A stretch of 64,000 nucleotides of DNA from assembly GCA_963800865.1 (NCBI GenBank), contig CAWDCL010000004.1, forward strand, positions 1,054,001-1,118,000, given 5' to 3'. This DNA comes from JALOKP01 sp963800865. GTDB taxonomy: Bacteria > Acidobacteriota > Polarisedimenticolia > J045. The notes under the pieces are model-generated. The model worked only from the letters and a program-made list of their open reading frames with translations, ran no database searches and was not told where the DNA came from. Every line of letters starts with the position of its first letter. Position 1 is the stretch's first letter. This document shows positions 30,914 through 39,421 of the stretch, in pieces. Made by a program: the position numbers and the translations under genes.

Positions 30914-33195
30914 GTCTGTCCCTGGCCAAGAGAAGCGTCCTGTTCGCCGCGGGGCTCGTGCTGGCCGGCCCGGCCGCGCAGGCGGTCGAGACCGAGGTCT
31001 GGGTGCGCGAGGGGAAGACGCTGCGCGCCGGGACCTTCGAGGGGATGGCGCTCGAGCCGGACGGGGCGCTGGTGGCCGGCCCGGCGGCGGTGACGCTCGG
31101 CCGCCCCGAGGCGCCGGTGCTGTGGGATGCGCTGCTGGCCGGCGACGAGGCGCTCGCCGGGTCGGGCGAGGGGATGGGGCTGTGGCGGCTCGCCGCCGGC
31201 ACCGACGCGCAGCGCCTGCCGGGGCTGCCGGCCGATCCCGACGTCTTCGCGCTCGCGCGCGGCGAGAACGGGGAGATCGTCCTGGCGACCGGACCGCGTG
31301 GTGCGGTCTACCGCTTCGATCGGGCGAAGGGTACGTTCGAGGAGCTGGCGCGGCCGGACGCGGTCTACATCTGGGATCTCGCCGTGCTGCCGGGTGGCGA
31401 CATCGCACTGGCGACCGGGATGCCCGGCCGCGTGCTGCGCGTCGCGCGCGCGACGCGCCAGGTGACGACGCTGTGGGAGACGCGCGAGCCGCACGTGCGG
31501 CGGCTCGCGCTCGCGCCGGACGGCACGCTGTACGCCGGCACGGCGGGCTCGGGGCTGCTGGTGCGGCTCGATGGCAAGGGTGGCGCGTTCGTCGTCTGGG
31601 ACTCCGAGCGGCCCGAAGTCTCCGCGATCGCAGCGGGCGCCGCCGGTCAACTCTGGGCGGCCTTCGCGGGTGCGACCGGCCGTGCCGAGGGCGGCGGCAC
31701 GGGCGAGCGCGCGCGCAAGGTCGAGGGGGGCGAGGCGCCCGCGACGACGATCACCGTGCGCGCGCGCGCCGCCGGCGAGGAGGAGAGCAGCAAGCCGAAG
31801 GAACCGGCGGCGGGCGAGACGCCGCGCGCGCCGGAGATGCCGGCCGGCGGCGGCGAGCTGGTGCTGATCGCTCCCGGCCGCGCGCCGCGGTCGCTCTGGT
31901 CGGACGGCAAGGAGACGCCGCTCGCGCTGCTCGCGCGCCCCGACGGCGGCGTGCTGATGGGGACCGCGGGGCCGGCGCGGATCTGGTGGTTCGATGCCGC
32001 CGGCCGCGAGGGCTGGTGGTCGGAGCTGCCGGAGAACGGCGCGGTGACGGCGCTCGACGGCGACGGCGAGCGCGTCCTGGCCGCTGCGAGCAACCCTGCG
32101 GCGGTCGTGCTGTACGGGCCCGGGCGCGCGACGACGGCGCGCTGGACGTCGGACGTGCTCGACGCGCGGCGCAACGCGCGCTTCGGCCGCGTCGCGGTTG
32201 CCGCGGGCGCTGCGCCGGTGCGCGTGCTGGCGCGCTCCGGCAACACCGCGGAGCCCGGCCCGGGCTGGAGCGAGTGGACCGAGGTGCCGGGGGCAGCCGG
32301 CGCGCCCGGGTCGGCCGGCGTGGCCGCCGGCGTGCCCGACGCGCGCTTCCTGCAGGTGCGGGTCGAGTCGGGCGCCGTGGCGGGAGCGCCGGCCGGTGCG
32401 GCGCTCGCTGCGCCGCTGGCGATGCGGGTCGAGGCGCGCTACCAGGCGGCGAATCGCGCGCCGCGGGTCGAGAGCGTCGACGCGCTGCCGCAGGGAGTCG
32501 CGGTGCGCGCGATGCCGCCGTCGGCGGTCGCCGCCGGCGACGCCCCGGTCGTGCCGCCGCCGCGTGGTCCCGACGCGCAGAGAGCGCTCGGCGAGCAGGG
32601 GAGCACGCCGCGCAGCAAGCGCGCCTATGAATCCGAGGCGCTGACGGTGACCTGGCAGGCCAAGGATCCCGACGACGATTCGCTGGCGTACCGGCTGGAG
32701 TACTGCACGGATGGCGGCGTCCCCTGCCGCGACTGGATCGTCCTGGCGGAAGATCTCGAGCAGGGGTTCTTCAGCTTCGACTCGCGGCGGCTCGCGGACG
32801 GCATCTACCACTTCCGGGTCACCGCCAGCGACGCGCCCGACAACGCCGTCGGCGTCGAGCTGAGCGGGACGCTCGTGTCGGACGCGGTGCGGATCGACCA
32901 CACCGCGCCGGTGATCGAGAAGATCGAGGCCGCGCCGTTGCCCGGCGAGCAGGTCGGGCTGCGCGTCACGGCGCGCGACCCGGGCGGCCGGCTGGCCGGC
33001 TGCGAGGTCGCGGCCGCGCCGGGCGCCGCGCGGATCCTGGGCGCCGCGGACGGCGTCGTGGACGGCGACGTCGAGCTGTTCGAGGGCGCGGTCGACGCGC
33101 CCACGGAAGGGCGCGCGCTGGTCGTAACGGTCGTCGACGCCGCCGGCAACGCGACGACGGCGCGCGTTTCGCAGGCGGAGCCGGCGCGCCGCTGA
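30910..33195 (+). CDS. Exported beta-propeller protein
   Basis: The 761-residue protein has a signal peptide (RSVLFAAGLVLAGPAAQA). Residues ~60-420 contain repeated blade-like units such as FALARGENGEIVLATGPRGA, IWDLAVLPGGDIALATGMPG and RRLALAPDGTLYAGTAGSGL, typical of NHL/WD40-like propellers. The second half has two beta-sandwich-like stretches, including SLAYRLEYCTDGGVPCRDW and IYHFRVTASDAPDN, resembling Fn3/Ig modules. It is translationally coupled to the S55 peptidase and may be its binding or scaffold partner in the periplasm. No catalytic motif is visible. Confidence 0.8.
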   Translation: MSLSLAKRSVLFAAGLVLAGPAAQAVETEVWVREGKTLRAGTFEGMALEPDGALVAGPAAVTLGRPEAPVLWDALLAGDEALAGSGEGMGLWRLAAGTDAQRLPGLPADPDVFALARGENGEIVLATGPRGAVYRFDRAKGTFEELARPDAVYIWDLAVLPGGDIALATGMPGRVLRVARATRQVTTLWETREPHVRRLALAPDGTLYAGTAGSGLLVRLDGKGGAFVVWDSERPEVSAIAAGAAGQLWAAFAGATGRAEGGGTGERARKVEGGEAPATTITVRARAAGEEESSKPKEPAAGETPRAPEMPAGGGELVLIAPGRAPRSLWSDGKETPLALLARPDGGVLMGTAGPARIWWFDAAGREGWWSELPENGAVTALDGDGERVLAAASNPAAVVLYGPGRATTARWTSDVLDARRNARFGRVAVAAGAAPVRVLARSGNTAEPGPGWSEWTEVPGAAGAPGSAGVAAGVPDARFLQVRVESGAVAGAPAGAALAAPLAMRVEARYQAANRAPRVESVDALPQGVAVRAMPPSAVAAGDAPVVPPPRGPDAQRALGEQGSTPRSKRAYESEALTVTWQAKDPDDDSLAYRLEYCTDGGVPCRDWIVLAEDLEQGFFSFDSRRLADGIYHFRVTASDAPDNAVGVELSGTLVSDAVRIDHTAPVIEKIEAAPLPGEQVGLRVTARDPGGRLAGCEVAAAPGAARILGAADGVVDGDVELFEGAVDAPTEGRALVVTVVDAAGNATTARVSQAEPARR

Positions 33196-33201
33196 CCGCG
33201 C

Positions 33202-33207
33202 TAGACT
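33202..33207 (+). promoter_or_regulatory. Possible -10 element directly before cca
   Basis: TAGACT ends six bases before ATG 33214, which would give a leaderless transcript. Confidence 0.4.
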
Positions 33208-33213
33208 CCGCGC

Positions 33214-34653
33214 ATGGTGCGGATCCCGCTGCCGGACGACCTTGCGGCGGCCCTCGCGGCGACGCCGGGGCTCGAGCGGGCCTACGTCGTCGGCGGATAC
33301 CTGCGCGACCGGCTGCTCGGGATCGACTCCAAGGACGTCGACGTCGAGGTCTTCGGCGTCTCGCTGGACGAGCTGGCGCAGCGCCTTTCGGCCGCGGGCC
33401 GGGTCGACCTGGTCGGGCGCTCGTTCGGGATCGTCAAGTGGACCCTCGCGACCGGCTCGACCTACGACCTCTCGATCCCGCGGCGCGACTCGAAGATCGG
33501 GATCGGGCACCGCGGGTTCGAGGTCGAGTTCGACCCGCGGATGGAGCCGCGCGATGCGGCCAGCCGGCGCGACTTCACGATCAACGCGCTGATGCTCGAC
33601 CTGCGCTCGGGCGAACTGCTCGACTTCTTCGGCGGGCTCGGCGACCTCGAGCGGCGCGTCCTGCGCCACGTCGGGCCGGCCTTCGTCGAGGACCCGCTGC
33701 GCGTGCTGCGTGCGATGCAGTTCGTGGCCCGCTTCGACCTGGCCGTTGCGCCGGAGACGGTGGCGCTCTGCCGGGAGATGGTCGGCAGCTTCGACGAGCT
33801 GTCGAAAGAGCGGGTGCGCGAGGAGTGGTTCAAGTGGGCGGCCCAGAGCGCAGTCCCCTCGCGCGGCCTGCGCTTTCTCGCCGAGAGCGGCTGGCTGGTC
33901 CACTTCCCGGAGATCGCCGCGCTGGCCGAGACGCCGCAGGACCCGGAGTGGCACCCCGAGGGGGACGTCTTCGTCCACACCGGCCACTGCCTCGACCGGC
34001 TGGTGGAGTTAGGTGAATGGCGCGCGGCCGATCGCGAGTCGCGCGTCGTCTACGCGCTGGCGGTGCTGGCCCACGACTTCGGCAAGCCGGAGACGACGCA
34101 CCGCGAGGTCAAGCGCGGGGTCCTGCGGATCGTGTCGCCGGGCCACGAGGCGGCCGGCGTGCTGCGCGCAGAGCGCTTCCTCGAGCGGATCGGGGCGCCC
34201 GAGGCGATCGCGCGCCGCGTCGGGCCGCTGGTGCGCGAGCACCTGGTCGGGATGCAGGAGATGACGCCGCGCGCGATCCGGCGCCTGGCGCGGCGGCTCG
34301 CGCCGGAGAACATCGAAGGGCTGGCGGTCGTGATGACCGCCGACGCGATGGGGCGCCCGCCGCTGCCGGCGGTCGTGCCGCCGCACGTCCTCGCGCTGCT
34401 CGACGCGGCGCGGCGCGAGGACGTCGTCGCGGCGGCCCCCGCGCCGCTGCTGCTCGGCCGGCACCTCGTCGAACTGGGGCTGCCCCCTGGGCCCGCGATC
34501 GGCGCGCTGCTGGCGCGGGGCTACGACGCGCAGCTCGACGGGGAATTCGTCGACCTGGCCGGAGCGCGGACCTGGCTGCTCGCGCACGAGGCGGAGCGGC
34601 TCGGCGACACCGCAGCCGAGCGGCTGGCCGCGATCCTCGACGCCGGGCGCTGA
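33214..34653 (+). CDS. cca: CCA-adding tRNA nucleotidyltransferase with HD domain
   Basis: The 479-residue enzyme adds or repairs the 3' CCA of tRNAs. It shows the class II nucleotidyltransferase motif YVVGGYLRDRLLG and the metal aspartates in DVDVEVFG. RRDFTINALMLDL and the RNA-head motif DPLRVLRAMQFVARF follow. An HD domain follows with VLAHDFGKPETTHRE, likely a phosphohydrolase. This arrangement matches bacterial multifunctional CCA enzymes or the poly(A) polymerase branch, and motif order favours CCA addition. No ribosome-binding site lies in the 18 bases after the previous stop, in keeping with a leaderless start. Confidence 0.88.
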   Translation: MVRIPLPDDLAAALAATPGLERAYVVGGYLRDRLLGIDSKDVDVEVFGVSLDELAQRLSAAGRVDLVGRSFGIVKWTLATGSTYDLSIPRRDSKIGIGHRGFEVEFDPRMEPRDAASRRDFTINALMLDLRSGELLDFFGGLGDLERRVLRHVGPAFVEDPLRVLRAMQFVARFDLAVAPETVALCREMVGSFDELSKERVREEWFKWAAQSAVPSRGLRFLAESGWLVHFPEIAALAETPQDPEWHPEGDVFVHTGHCLDRLVELGEWRAADRESRVVYALAVLAHDFGKPETTHREVKRGVLRIVSPGHEAAGVLRAERFLERIGAPEAIARRVGPLVREHLVGMQEMTPRAIRRLARRLAPENIEGLAVVMTADAMGRPPLPAVVPPHVLALLDAARREDVVAAAPAPLLLGRHLVELGLPPGPAIGALLARGYDAQLDGEFVDLAGARTWLLAHEAERLGDTAAERLAAILDAGR

Positions 34654-34820
34654 CCCCGCGCGCCCGCTTCGGAGAAGGGGTGCCGTCGTTCCGCGTGGTG
34701 ATCGGCGCGCCGTTCCCGCGGGGCTGCCAAACAATCCAGTCAGTGCGCACGGAGAGGCAGCCTGGCGCGATCTCGATCTGTTACGATCCGCGGCTGATCC
34801 GGTTCCGGGGAGAGCCGTTG

Positions 34821-35516
34821 ATGTTGACGAGGACGAGCCCGCTTCGCCTGCTTCTTGCGCTGTTGCTCGGCGCTGCCGGACCCGGCGTGCTCGCGCAGAC
34901 CTCCGTTCGCGCCCTCTATCTCGTCAACAGCCCGTCCGCGCAACTCGATGCGCAACTCAAGACCGAGGGACCCGACGGGACCACGGGCGAGAGGCACGTC
35001 ACCTACCAGGCCCAGGGCAGCTCGGGCCCGGCGCTCGAGTTCTCCCAGCGATTCGGCCGCTGGTTCGGGTACACCGCCCATCTTTCCTACGTCACGGAGG
35101 AGTTCACCCGGCACGAGCACGCCCTGGTGTTCGACCCGGCGACCGACACGACGATCTCCGACACCGTTGTCGAGCTCTCGGACGAGACCGTGTTCGTCCC
35201 GCTGTTCGGGGTCTTCGACTTTCACCTGCTTCCCCCGGGACGATTGGACCTTTACGCGGGTCCGCTCCTCGGGTACTCCTGGTACGACGAGATTTTCGGC
35301 GCATCGATCGACGATCACTTCATCTACGGCCTGGGCGCCGGGCTCGACGTCGTCGTGGGCGGTCGTTGGGCGATCTCGGGGGCGGTTCGATTCATCCAGG
35401 CCGAGGCCGAGTTCCGGGAAGCAACAGGCTCCCTGAAAGGACTCGGCGAGATCAACGAGGATCCGTGGCAGGTCGAGATCGGGGTCGCCTACCGCTTCGG
35501 CAGGACCGGGTCCTGA
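34821..35516 (+). CDS. Outer-membrane beta-barrel protein
   Basis: The 231-residue protein has a signal peptide (SPLRLLLALLLGAAGPGVLA) and alternating strands such as RWFGYTAHLSYVTEEF, FVPLFGVFDFHL and RLDLYAGPLLGYSWYD. It ends in VEIGVAYRFGRTGS. This matches the small eight-stranded barrel (OmpW/OmpA-like) pattern. GGGGAGA lies upstream of ATG 34821; an overlapping TTG at 34818 is an alternative. A TACGAT at 34782-34787 may be the -10. Substrate unknown. Confidence 0.78.
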   Translation: MLTRTSPLRLLLALLLGAAGPGVLAQTSVRALYLVNSPSAQLDAQLKTEGPDGTTGERHVTYQAQGSSGPALEFSQRFGRWFGYTAHLSYVTEEFTRHEHALVFDPATDTTISDTVVELSDETVFVPLFGVFDFHLLPPGRLDLYAGPLLGYSWYDEIFGASIDDHFIYGLGAGLDVVVGGRWAISGAVRFIQAEAEFREATGSLKGLGEINEDPWQVEIGVAYRFGRTGS

Positions 35517-35547
35517 GCCGACCGGCCCGCTCCGGGCGCCGCGCCGC

Positions 35548-35775
35548 TCAGTGCTCCCCGCCGCGCTCCCAGTCGCGGAACGGGATGACCTCGACCTTGC
35601 CGGACGCCAGCAGCGCCAGCCCCTCGGCGCTGTCGGCGGGGATCGTGCGCAGCAGGCGCCGGCCGAGGCGGACCTCGATCGGCATCAGCCGCCCCGCGTC
35701 GAGCCGGACCGCGCGGTAGCGGACGTCCGGCGCAGTTCCGCGCGCGGACGGTGTGGAGACCTTCGGACGGACCAT
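35548..35775 (-). CDS. Small conserved-looking protein of unknown function
   Basis: The 75-residue protein ends IPADSAEGLALLASGKVEVI. It is soluble, with no signal peptide or metal motif. ATG 35775 is preceded by an in-frame GTG at 35778. It lies 55 bases downstream of the M20 peptidase gene on the same strand and may be co-transcribed with it. Confidence 0.5.
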   Translation of the reverse strand: MVRPKVSTPSARGTAPDVRYRAVRLDAGRLMPIEVRLGRRLLRTIPADSAEGLALLASGKVEVIPFRDWERGGEH

Positions 35776-35829
35776 CACGCTTCTCCCCGGAACGCGTCCG
35801 CCTCAGGGTCGCGCCAACCGCGCGCCCGG

Positions 35830-37446
35830 TCAAGCTCCGCTTTCGTCCGGGACGTGCCGAAGGCGCTGGACGAGGAGCGTCAGCCACAGCGCGTGGCGGG
35901 CCATCAGCTGCAGCGTCGTGAACTCCTTCTCGCTCTCCGGGGCGAAGTAGCCGGTGCCGAGGTTCGCCACCGGGATCCCGCGGTCGAGGAAGGGATCGAC
36001 GCCGGTCCCGCCGCGGATCGGCAGCACCGGCGCCGCGACGCCGAGCGCGGCGGCCGCTTCGCGCGGCCACTCCACCAGGTGCGCGTGCGGGGCGAGTCGC
36101 GGGCCCATGTTGACGTACTGCTGCCGGACCGACACGCGCGCGCCGGGGAAGCCGCCGGCGACCGCGGCCACGTGCTGCTCGCGGCCGGTCAGCGCCTCGC
36201 GGTCGAAATCGCGCAGCCGGACGTCGAGGGTCGCGCCGCCGGCCTCGAGCGGCACCGACCGGTACGGGTTCGAGTAGCCCTCGCGCCCCTCCGAGGCCTC
36301 GGCCGGAAGCACGAAGCCGGGGGTGCTCGTCAGGAACGCGCGGACGAAGCGCAGCATCTCCGCCGCCGCGCCGTCGAACGGGCCCGGCACCGCCGCCGGC
36401 CGGGCCTCGCCGATCCGCCACGACGCGCCACGGAGCAGGTGCGGATCGATCGCCGCCTCGACCGCCCGGCGCAGCGCGTCGGCCGCGGCCGCCGAGCCGT
36501 CGGTGCGGAACACGACCTCGGCGTCGCACTCGCGCGCGTCGTCGGTGACGAAGCGCGCCGGCAGGATCCGCGCCGGGGAGAGGCCGCTCTCCTCGAGCGC
36601 GCCCGCGACCTGCGACGCGAAGCGCGTCGCCGCGCGGTACCCCTCGGCCTTGGCCGTGCAGCCGTGCGTGTTGACCCCGCCGACGGCGATCGCGATCTCC
36701 TGCGGCAGGCCCTCGCCGGCGACGGGCAGCCGCGCGAACGTGACGGTTGCCTGCGAGGCGTGGAAGTTCTCGACGTTGACCTCGAACGGCACGATCCCGT
36801 CGATCGTGTAGCCGTAGCGGACGCCGCGCCGCGCCAGCTCCGCGGCCAGCCCCTCGACCGCCGCCATCCGCCCGATCTCCTCGTCCGGCCGCCCGATGAA
36901 GAGCAGCGGCGGGTGCGGGATCCCGGAGTTGGCGGAGAGCAACCGGGCGAGGGTCATCAGGTGCGTCAGTCCGAGCTTGTCGTCCAGGCCGAACGGGTTG
37001 TCGCCCGGCCCGTGGACGAGGTCCTGCCCGACGAACGCGGCGGTCGCCGGGTAGGTTTCGACGCCGACCTGCAGCCCCGGGTTCGCGGCAAAGGGGATCG
37101 GCCGCCCGTCCCAGCGCGGCAGCACCGCCAGGCTCGGCACGGCGCGCGTCCCGCGGGTGGTGTCCAGGTGGACCATCAGGGCGACCGGCGGCTCGCCGGC
37201 CGGAGCGCCGCGGCCGGCCAGCTCGGCGATCACGTTGGCGTTCCGGTCGGTCTCGACCCGGCAGCCCTCCCCTGCGAAGAACTCGCCCACCACGCGGGAC
37301 AGCTCGCGCTGCCCCTCGGTGCTGGGGATCGTGCCGGAATGCTCGTCGCTCTGGCTGTCGACGGCGACGACGCGCTGCAGGAAGTCGAGCGCCAGGCGCG
37401 CGATCTCGGCCTCGGTCTGGTGCGGGCGGACGGGGTCGAAGGGCAT
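35830..37446 (-). CDS. M20-family zinc peptidase, peptidase T-like
   Basis: The 538-residue cytoplasmic enzyme shows the co-catalytic zinc layout of M20 peptidases: VALMVHLDTT (His and Asp ligands), NPFGLDDKLGLTHLM (bridging Asp), IGRPDEEIGRM (Glu-Glu base and ligand), FEVNVENFHASQATV and VGGVNTHGCTAKAEGYRAAT. A C-terminal His ligand is likely in the AHLVEW or NLGTGYF region. It resembles tripeptide aminopeptidase PepT but is ~130 residues longer, mostly in the middle. It would trim short peptides. ATG 37446 follows GAGAGG. Confidence 0.85.
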   Translation of the reverse strand: MPFDPVRPHQTEAEIARLALDFLQRVVAVDSQSDEHSGTIPSTEGQRELSRVVGEFFAGEGCRVETDRNANVIAELAGRGAPAGEPPVALMVHLDTTRGTRAVPSLAVLPRWDGRPIPFAANPGLQVGVETYPATAAFVGQDLVHGPGDNPFGLDDKLGLTHLMTLARLLSANSGIPHPPLLFIGRPDEEIGRMAAVEGLAAELARRGVRYGYTIDGIVPFEVNVENFHASQATVTFARLPVAGEGLPQEIAIAVGGVNTHGCTAKAEGYRAATRFASQVAGALEESGLSPARILPARFVTDDARECDAEVVFRTDGSAAAADALRRAVEAAIDPHLLRGASWRIGEARPAAVPGPFDGAAAEMLRFVRAFLTSTPGFVLPAEASEGREGYSNPYRSVPLEAGGATLDVRLRDFDREALTGREQHVAAVAGGFPGARVSVRQQYVNMGPRLAPHAHLVEWPREAAAALGVAAPVLPIRGGTGVDPFLDRGIPVANLGTGYFAPESEKEFTTLQLMARHALWLTLLVQRLRHVPDESGA

Positions 37447-37548
37447 CGGGACGGTCCTCTCGCCGGCGACGATAGCACCGCGCGCCGGGCGGAGCGCCCC
37501 GCGACGGGGGGCCGCCGCTGCGCTACGATGAGCCCCACGGGAGCGCCC

Positions 37549-38700
37549 ATGTCCGCGCCACTGACCGAAATCGAGCTGGTCCACCTCGTCCGGCGCGTCT
37601 TCCAGCGCCACCCCGACGACCGCGGCCTCGCCGTGCTGGTCGACCTTCCCGACGAGCACACGCCCGACAACGCCGCCTGGGCCGCGCGCCGCACGATGGC
37701 CGCCGGCTGGGCCGCGAAGCTCGACGCCGCGAAGGGCGAGCTGGGGCTCGACCGCGTTTCGCTCGTTCACTACCGGAACGTGCGGCGCAACAACGCCGAC
37801 CTGCCGGCGACCGCGCACGTGCACGCGGGCGGCGCGCTGCCGCAGCGCGCCGGCGAGCTGGCCGGCGAAGGGACGGCGTTCGAGGAGCTGTACCGCACGC
37901 ACCAGATCCTGATCGCGCCGACCGAGTTCTCCGCCACCGCACCGCTCAAGCTGGCCGCGAAGGCGCACCGCTTCCGGGCGGCGACGATGCCCGGTTTCTC
38001 CGACGCGATGGTCCCGGCGCTGCGCCTCGACTGGATGGAGATCCACTCCCGCTGCCGCGCGCTCAAGGAGGAGCTGGACGCCGCCGAGGGGGCGGAGATC
38101 GTCACCACCGCGCTGGAGGAGGACCACCGGCTCTTCCTCGACCTGCGGCACCGTACCGCGCACGCCAGCGGCGGAATGATCGCGGAGCCCGGGGTCGCCG
38201 GGAACCTGCCGTCGGGCGAAAGCTACATCGTTCCCTACGAGGGGGAGATCGAGGGCGACCCGAGCCGTTCCGAGGGGATGCTGCCGCTGCAGCTGGGCGG
38301 CGAGATCTTCCTCTACCGGATCGCCCGGAACCGCGTCGTCGGCGTGCTCGGCGACGGGCCGGCGGCGCGGGCCGAGTGGGCGGAAATGGAGCGCGAGCCG
38401 GGGTACCGCAACGTCGCGGAGCTGGGGCTCGGGATCCTCGCCGACTACGGGATCGCGCCGGTGGGGGAGCTGCTGCTCGACGAGAAGCTCGGGCTGCACG
38501 TCGCCTTCGGGCGCAGCGATCACTTCGGCGGCGTGACCGGACCGGCTCAGTTCAGCGCGCCGGAGAAGGTGGTCCACATCGACCGGGTCTACATTCCGGA
38601 GGTCCAGCCCGACGTCGCCGTCCGGGCGGTGGACCTCCACATGAAGGGCGGCGCGATCGTGCCCCTGATGCGCGATGGCCGCTGGGTGAAAACGACATGA
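37549..38700 (+). CDS. M29-type (AmpS/PepS-like) aminopeptidase
   Basis: The 383-residue protein matches the thermophilic aminopeptidase family by its C-terminal half. NLPSGESYIVPYEGEIEG corresponds to the NxPxGE metal-site block, and LDEKLGLHVAFGRSDHFGG contains a His/Asp pair that would bind the second metal. EEDHRLFLDLRHRTAHASGG precedes them. The N-terminal domain is less conserved. GGGAG lies six bases before ATG 37549; an in-frame ATG at 37528 has no site. A TACGAT (37524-37529) may be the -10. It diverges from the M20 peptidase and is coupled to ppa by ATGA. Substrate not certain. Confidence 0.72.
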   Translation: MSAPLTEIELVHLVRRVFQRHPDDRGLAVLVDLPDEHTPDNAAWAARRTMAAGWAAKLDAAKGELGLDRVSLVHYRNVRRNNADLPATAHVHAGGALPQRAGELAGEGTAFEELYRTHQILIAPTEFSATAPLKLAAKAHRFRAATMPGFSDAMVPALRLDWMEIHSRCRALKEELDAAEGAEIVTTALEEDHRLFLDLRHRTAHASGGMIAEPGVAGNLPSGESYIVPYEGEIEGDPSRSEGMLPLQLGGEIFLYRIARNRVVGVLGDGPAARAEWAEMEREPGYRNVAELGLGILADYGIAPVGELLLDEKLGLHVAFGRSDHFGGVTGPAQFSAPEKVVHIDRVYIPEVQPDVAVRAVDLHMKGGAIVPLMRDGRWVKTT

Positions 38701-39233
38701 ACCCCTGGCACGAGGTTCCCATCGGCGAGCACTGCCCCGAGATCGTCAACGCGGTGATCGAGATCTCCAAGGGCTCCAAGGTCAAGTACGAGCTGGACAA
38801 GACGAGCGGCCTCTTGAAGGTCGACCGCGTCCTGTTCAGCGCGGTCCACTACCCGGCCAACTACGGCTTCATCCCGCGGACCTTCTGCGACGACGGCGAC
38901 CCGCTCGACATCCTCGTGCTCGGCCAGGAGGAGGTGGTGCCGCGCGCGATCATGCGCGCGCGGCCGATCGGGATGATGCGCATGACCGACCAGGGGAAGC
39001 TCGACGACAAGATCATCGCGGTCCACGTCGACGACCCCGAGGTCGCGGAGATCCACTCGCTGGAACAGCTCCCCAGCCACAAGCTGCGCGAACTGCGGCG
39101 CTTCTTCGAGGACTACAAGCAGCTCGAGGAGAAGGAGGTCGTGGTCCACGACTTCCTCAACCCGGCCGAGGCGCGGCGCACGATCCGCGAGAACCAGAAG
39201 ATGTACGCCGAGGCCTACCCGTCTCCGCCCTGA
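38697..39233 (+). CDS. ppa: Inorganic pyrophosphatase
   Basis: This soluble family I pyrophosphatase hydrolyses PPi from biosynthesis. The 178-residue protein carries KYELDKTSGLLKVDRVL, YPANYGFIPRTFCDDGDPLD (the DxDPxD metal site) and the third-metal region GKLDDKIIAVHVDDP. ATG 38697 overlaps the aminopeptidase stop as ATGA. Length and motif order are normal for the family. Confidence 0.95.
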   Translation: MNPWHEVPIGEHCPEIVNAVIEISKGSKVKYELDKTSGLLKVDRVLFSAVHYPANYGFIPRTFCDDGDPLDILVLGQEEVVPRAIMRARPIGMMRMTDQGKLDDKIIAVHVDDPEVAEIHSLEQLPSHKLRELRRFFEDYKQLEEKEVVVHDFLNPAEARRTIRENQKMYAEAYPSPP

Positions 39234-39421
39234 GCCTGCGTGCCGTCAGGAAGGCCAGGCCGTTCGCTCCACTGGAGTGGACCCGGTCGGAGCTGATACC
39301 GAGCCTCCCGGTAACCGGGGTCCCAGTCGAAAAGGCGGCGGTCCCTGTATTCAGGCGTACGCTCCCTCCTCTGGTGGTCGAAGCCCAACCCGGGCCCCGG
39401 TCCGAAGAACGAGGGTGACTG

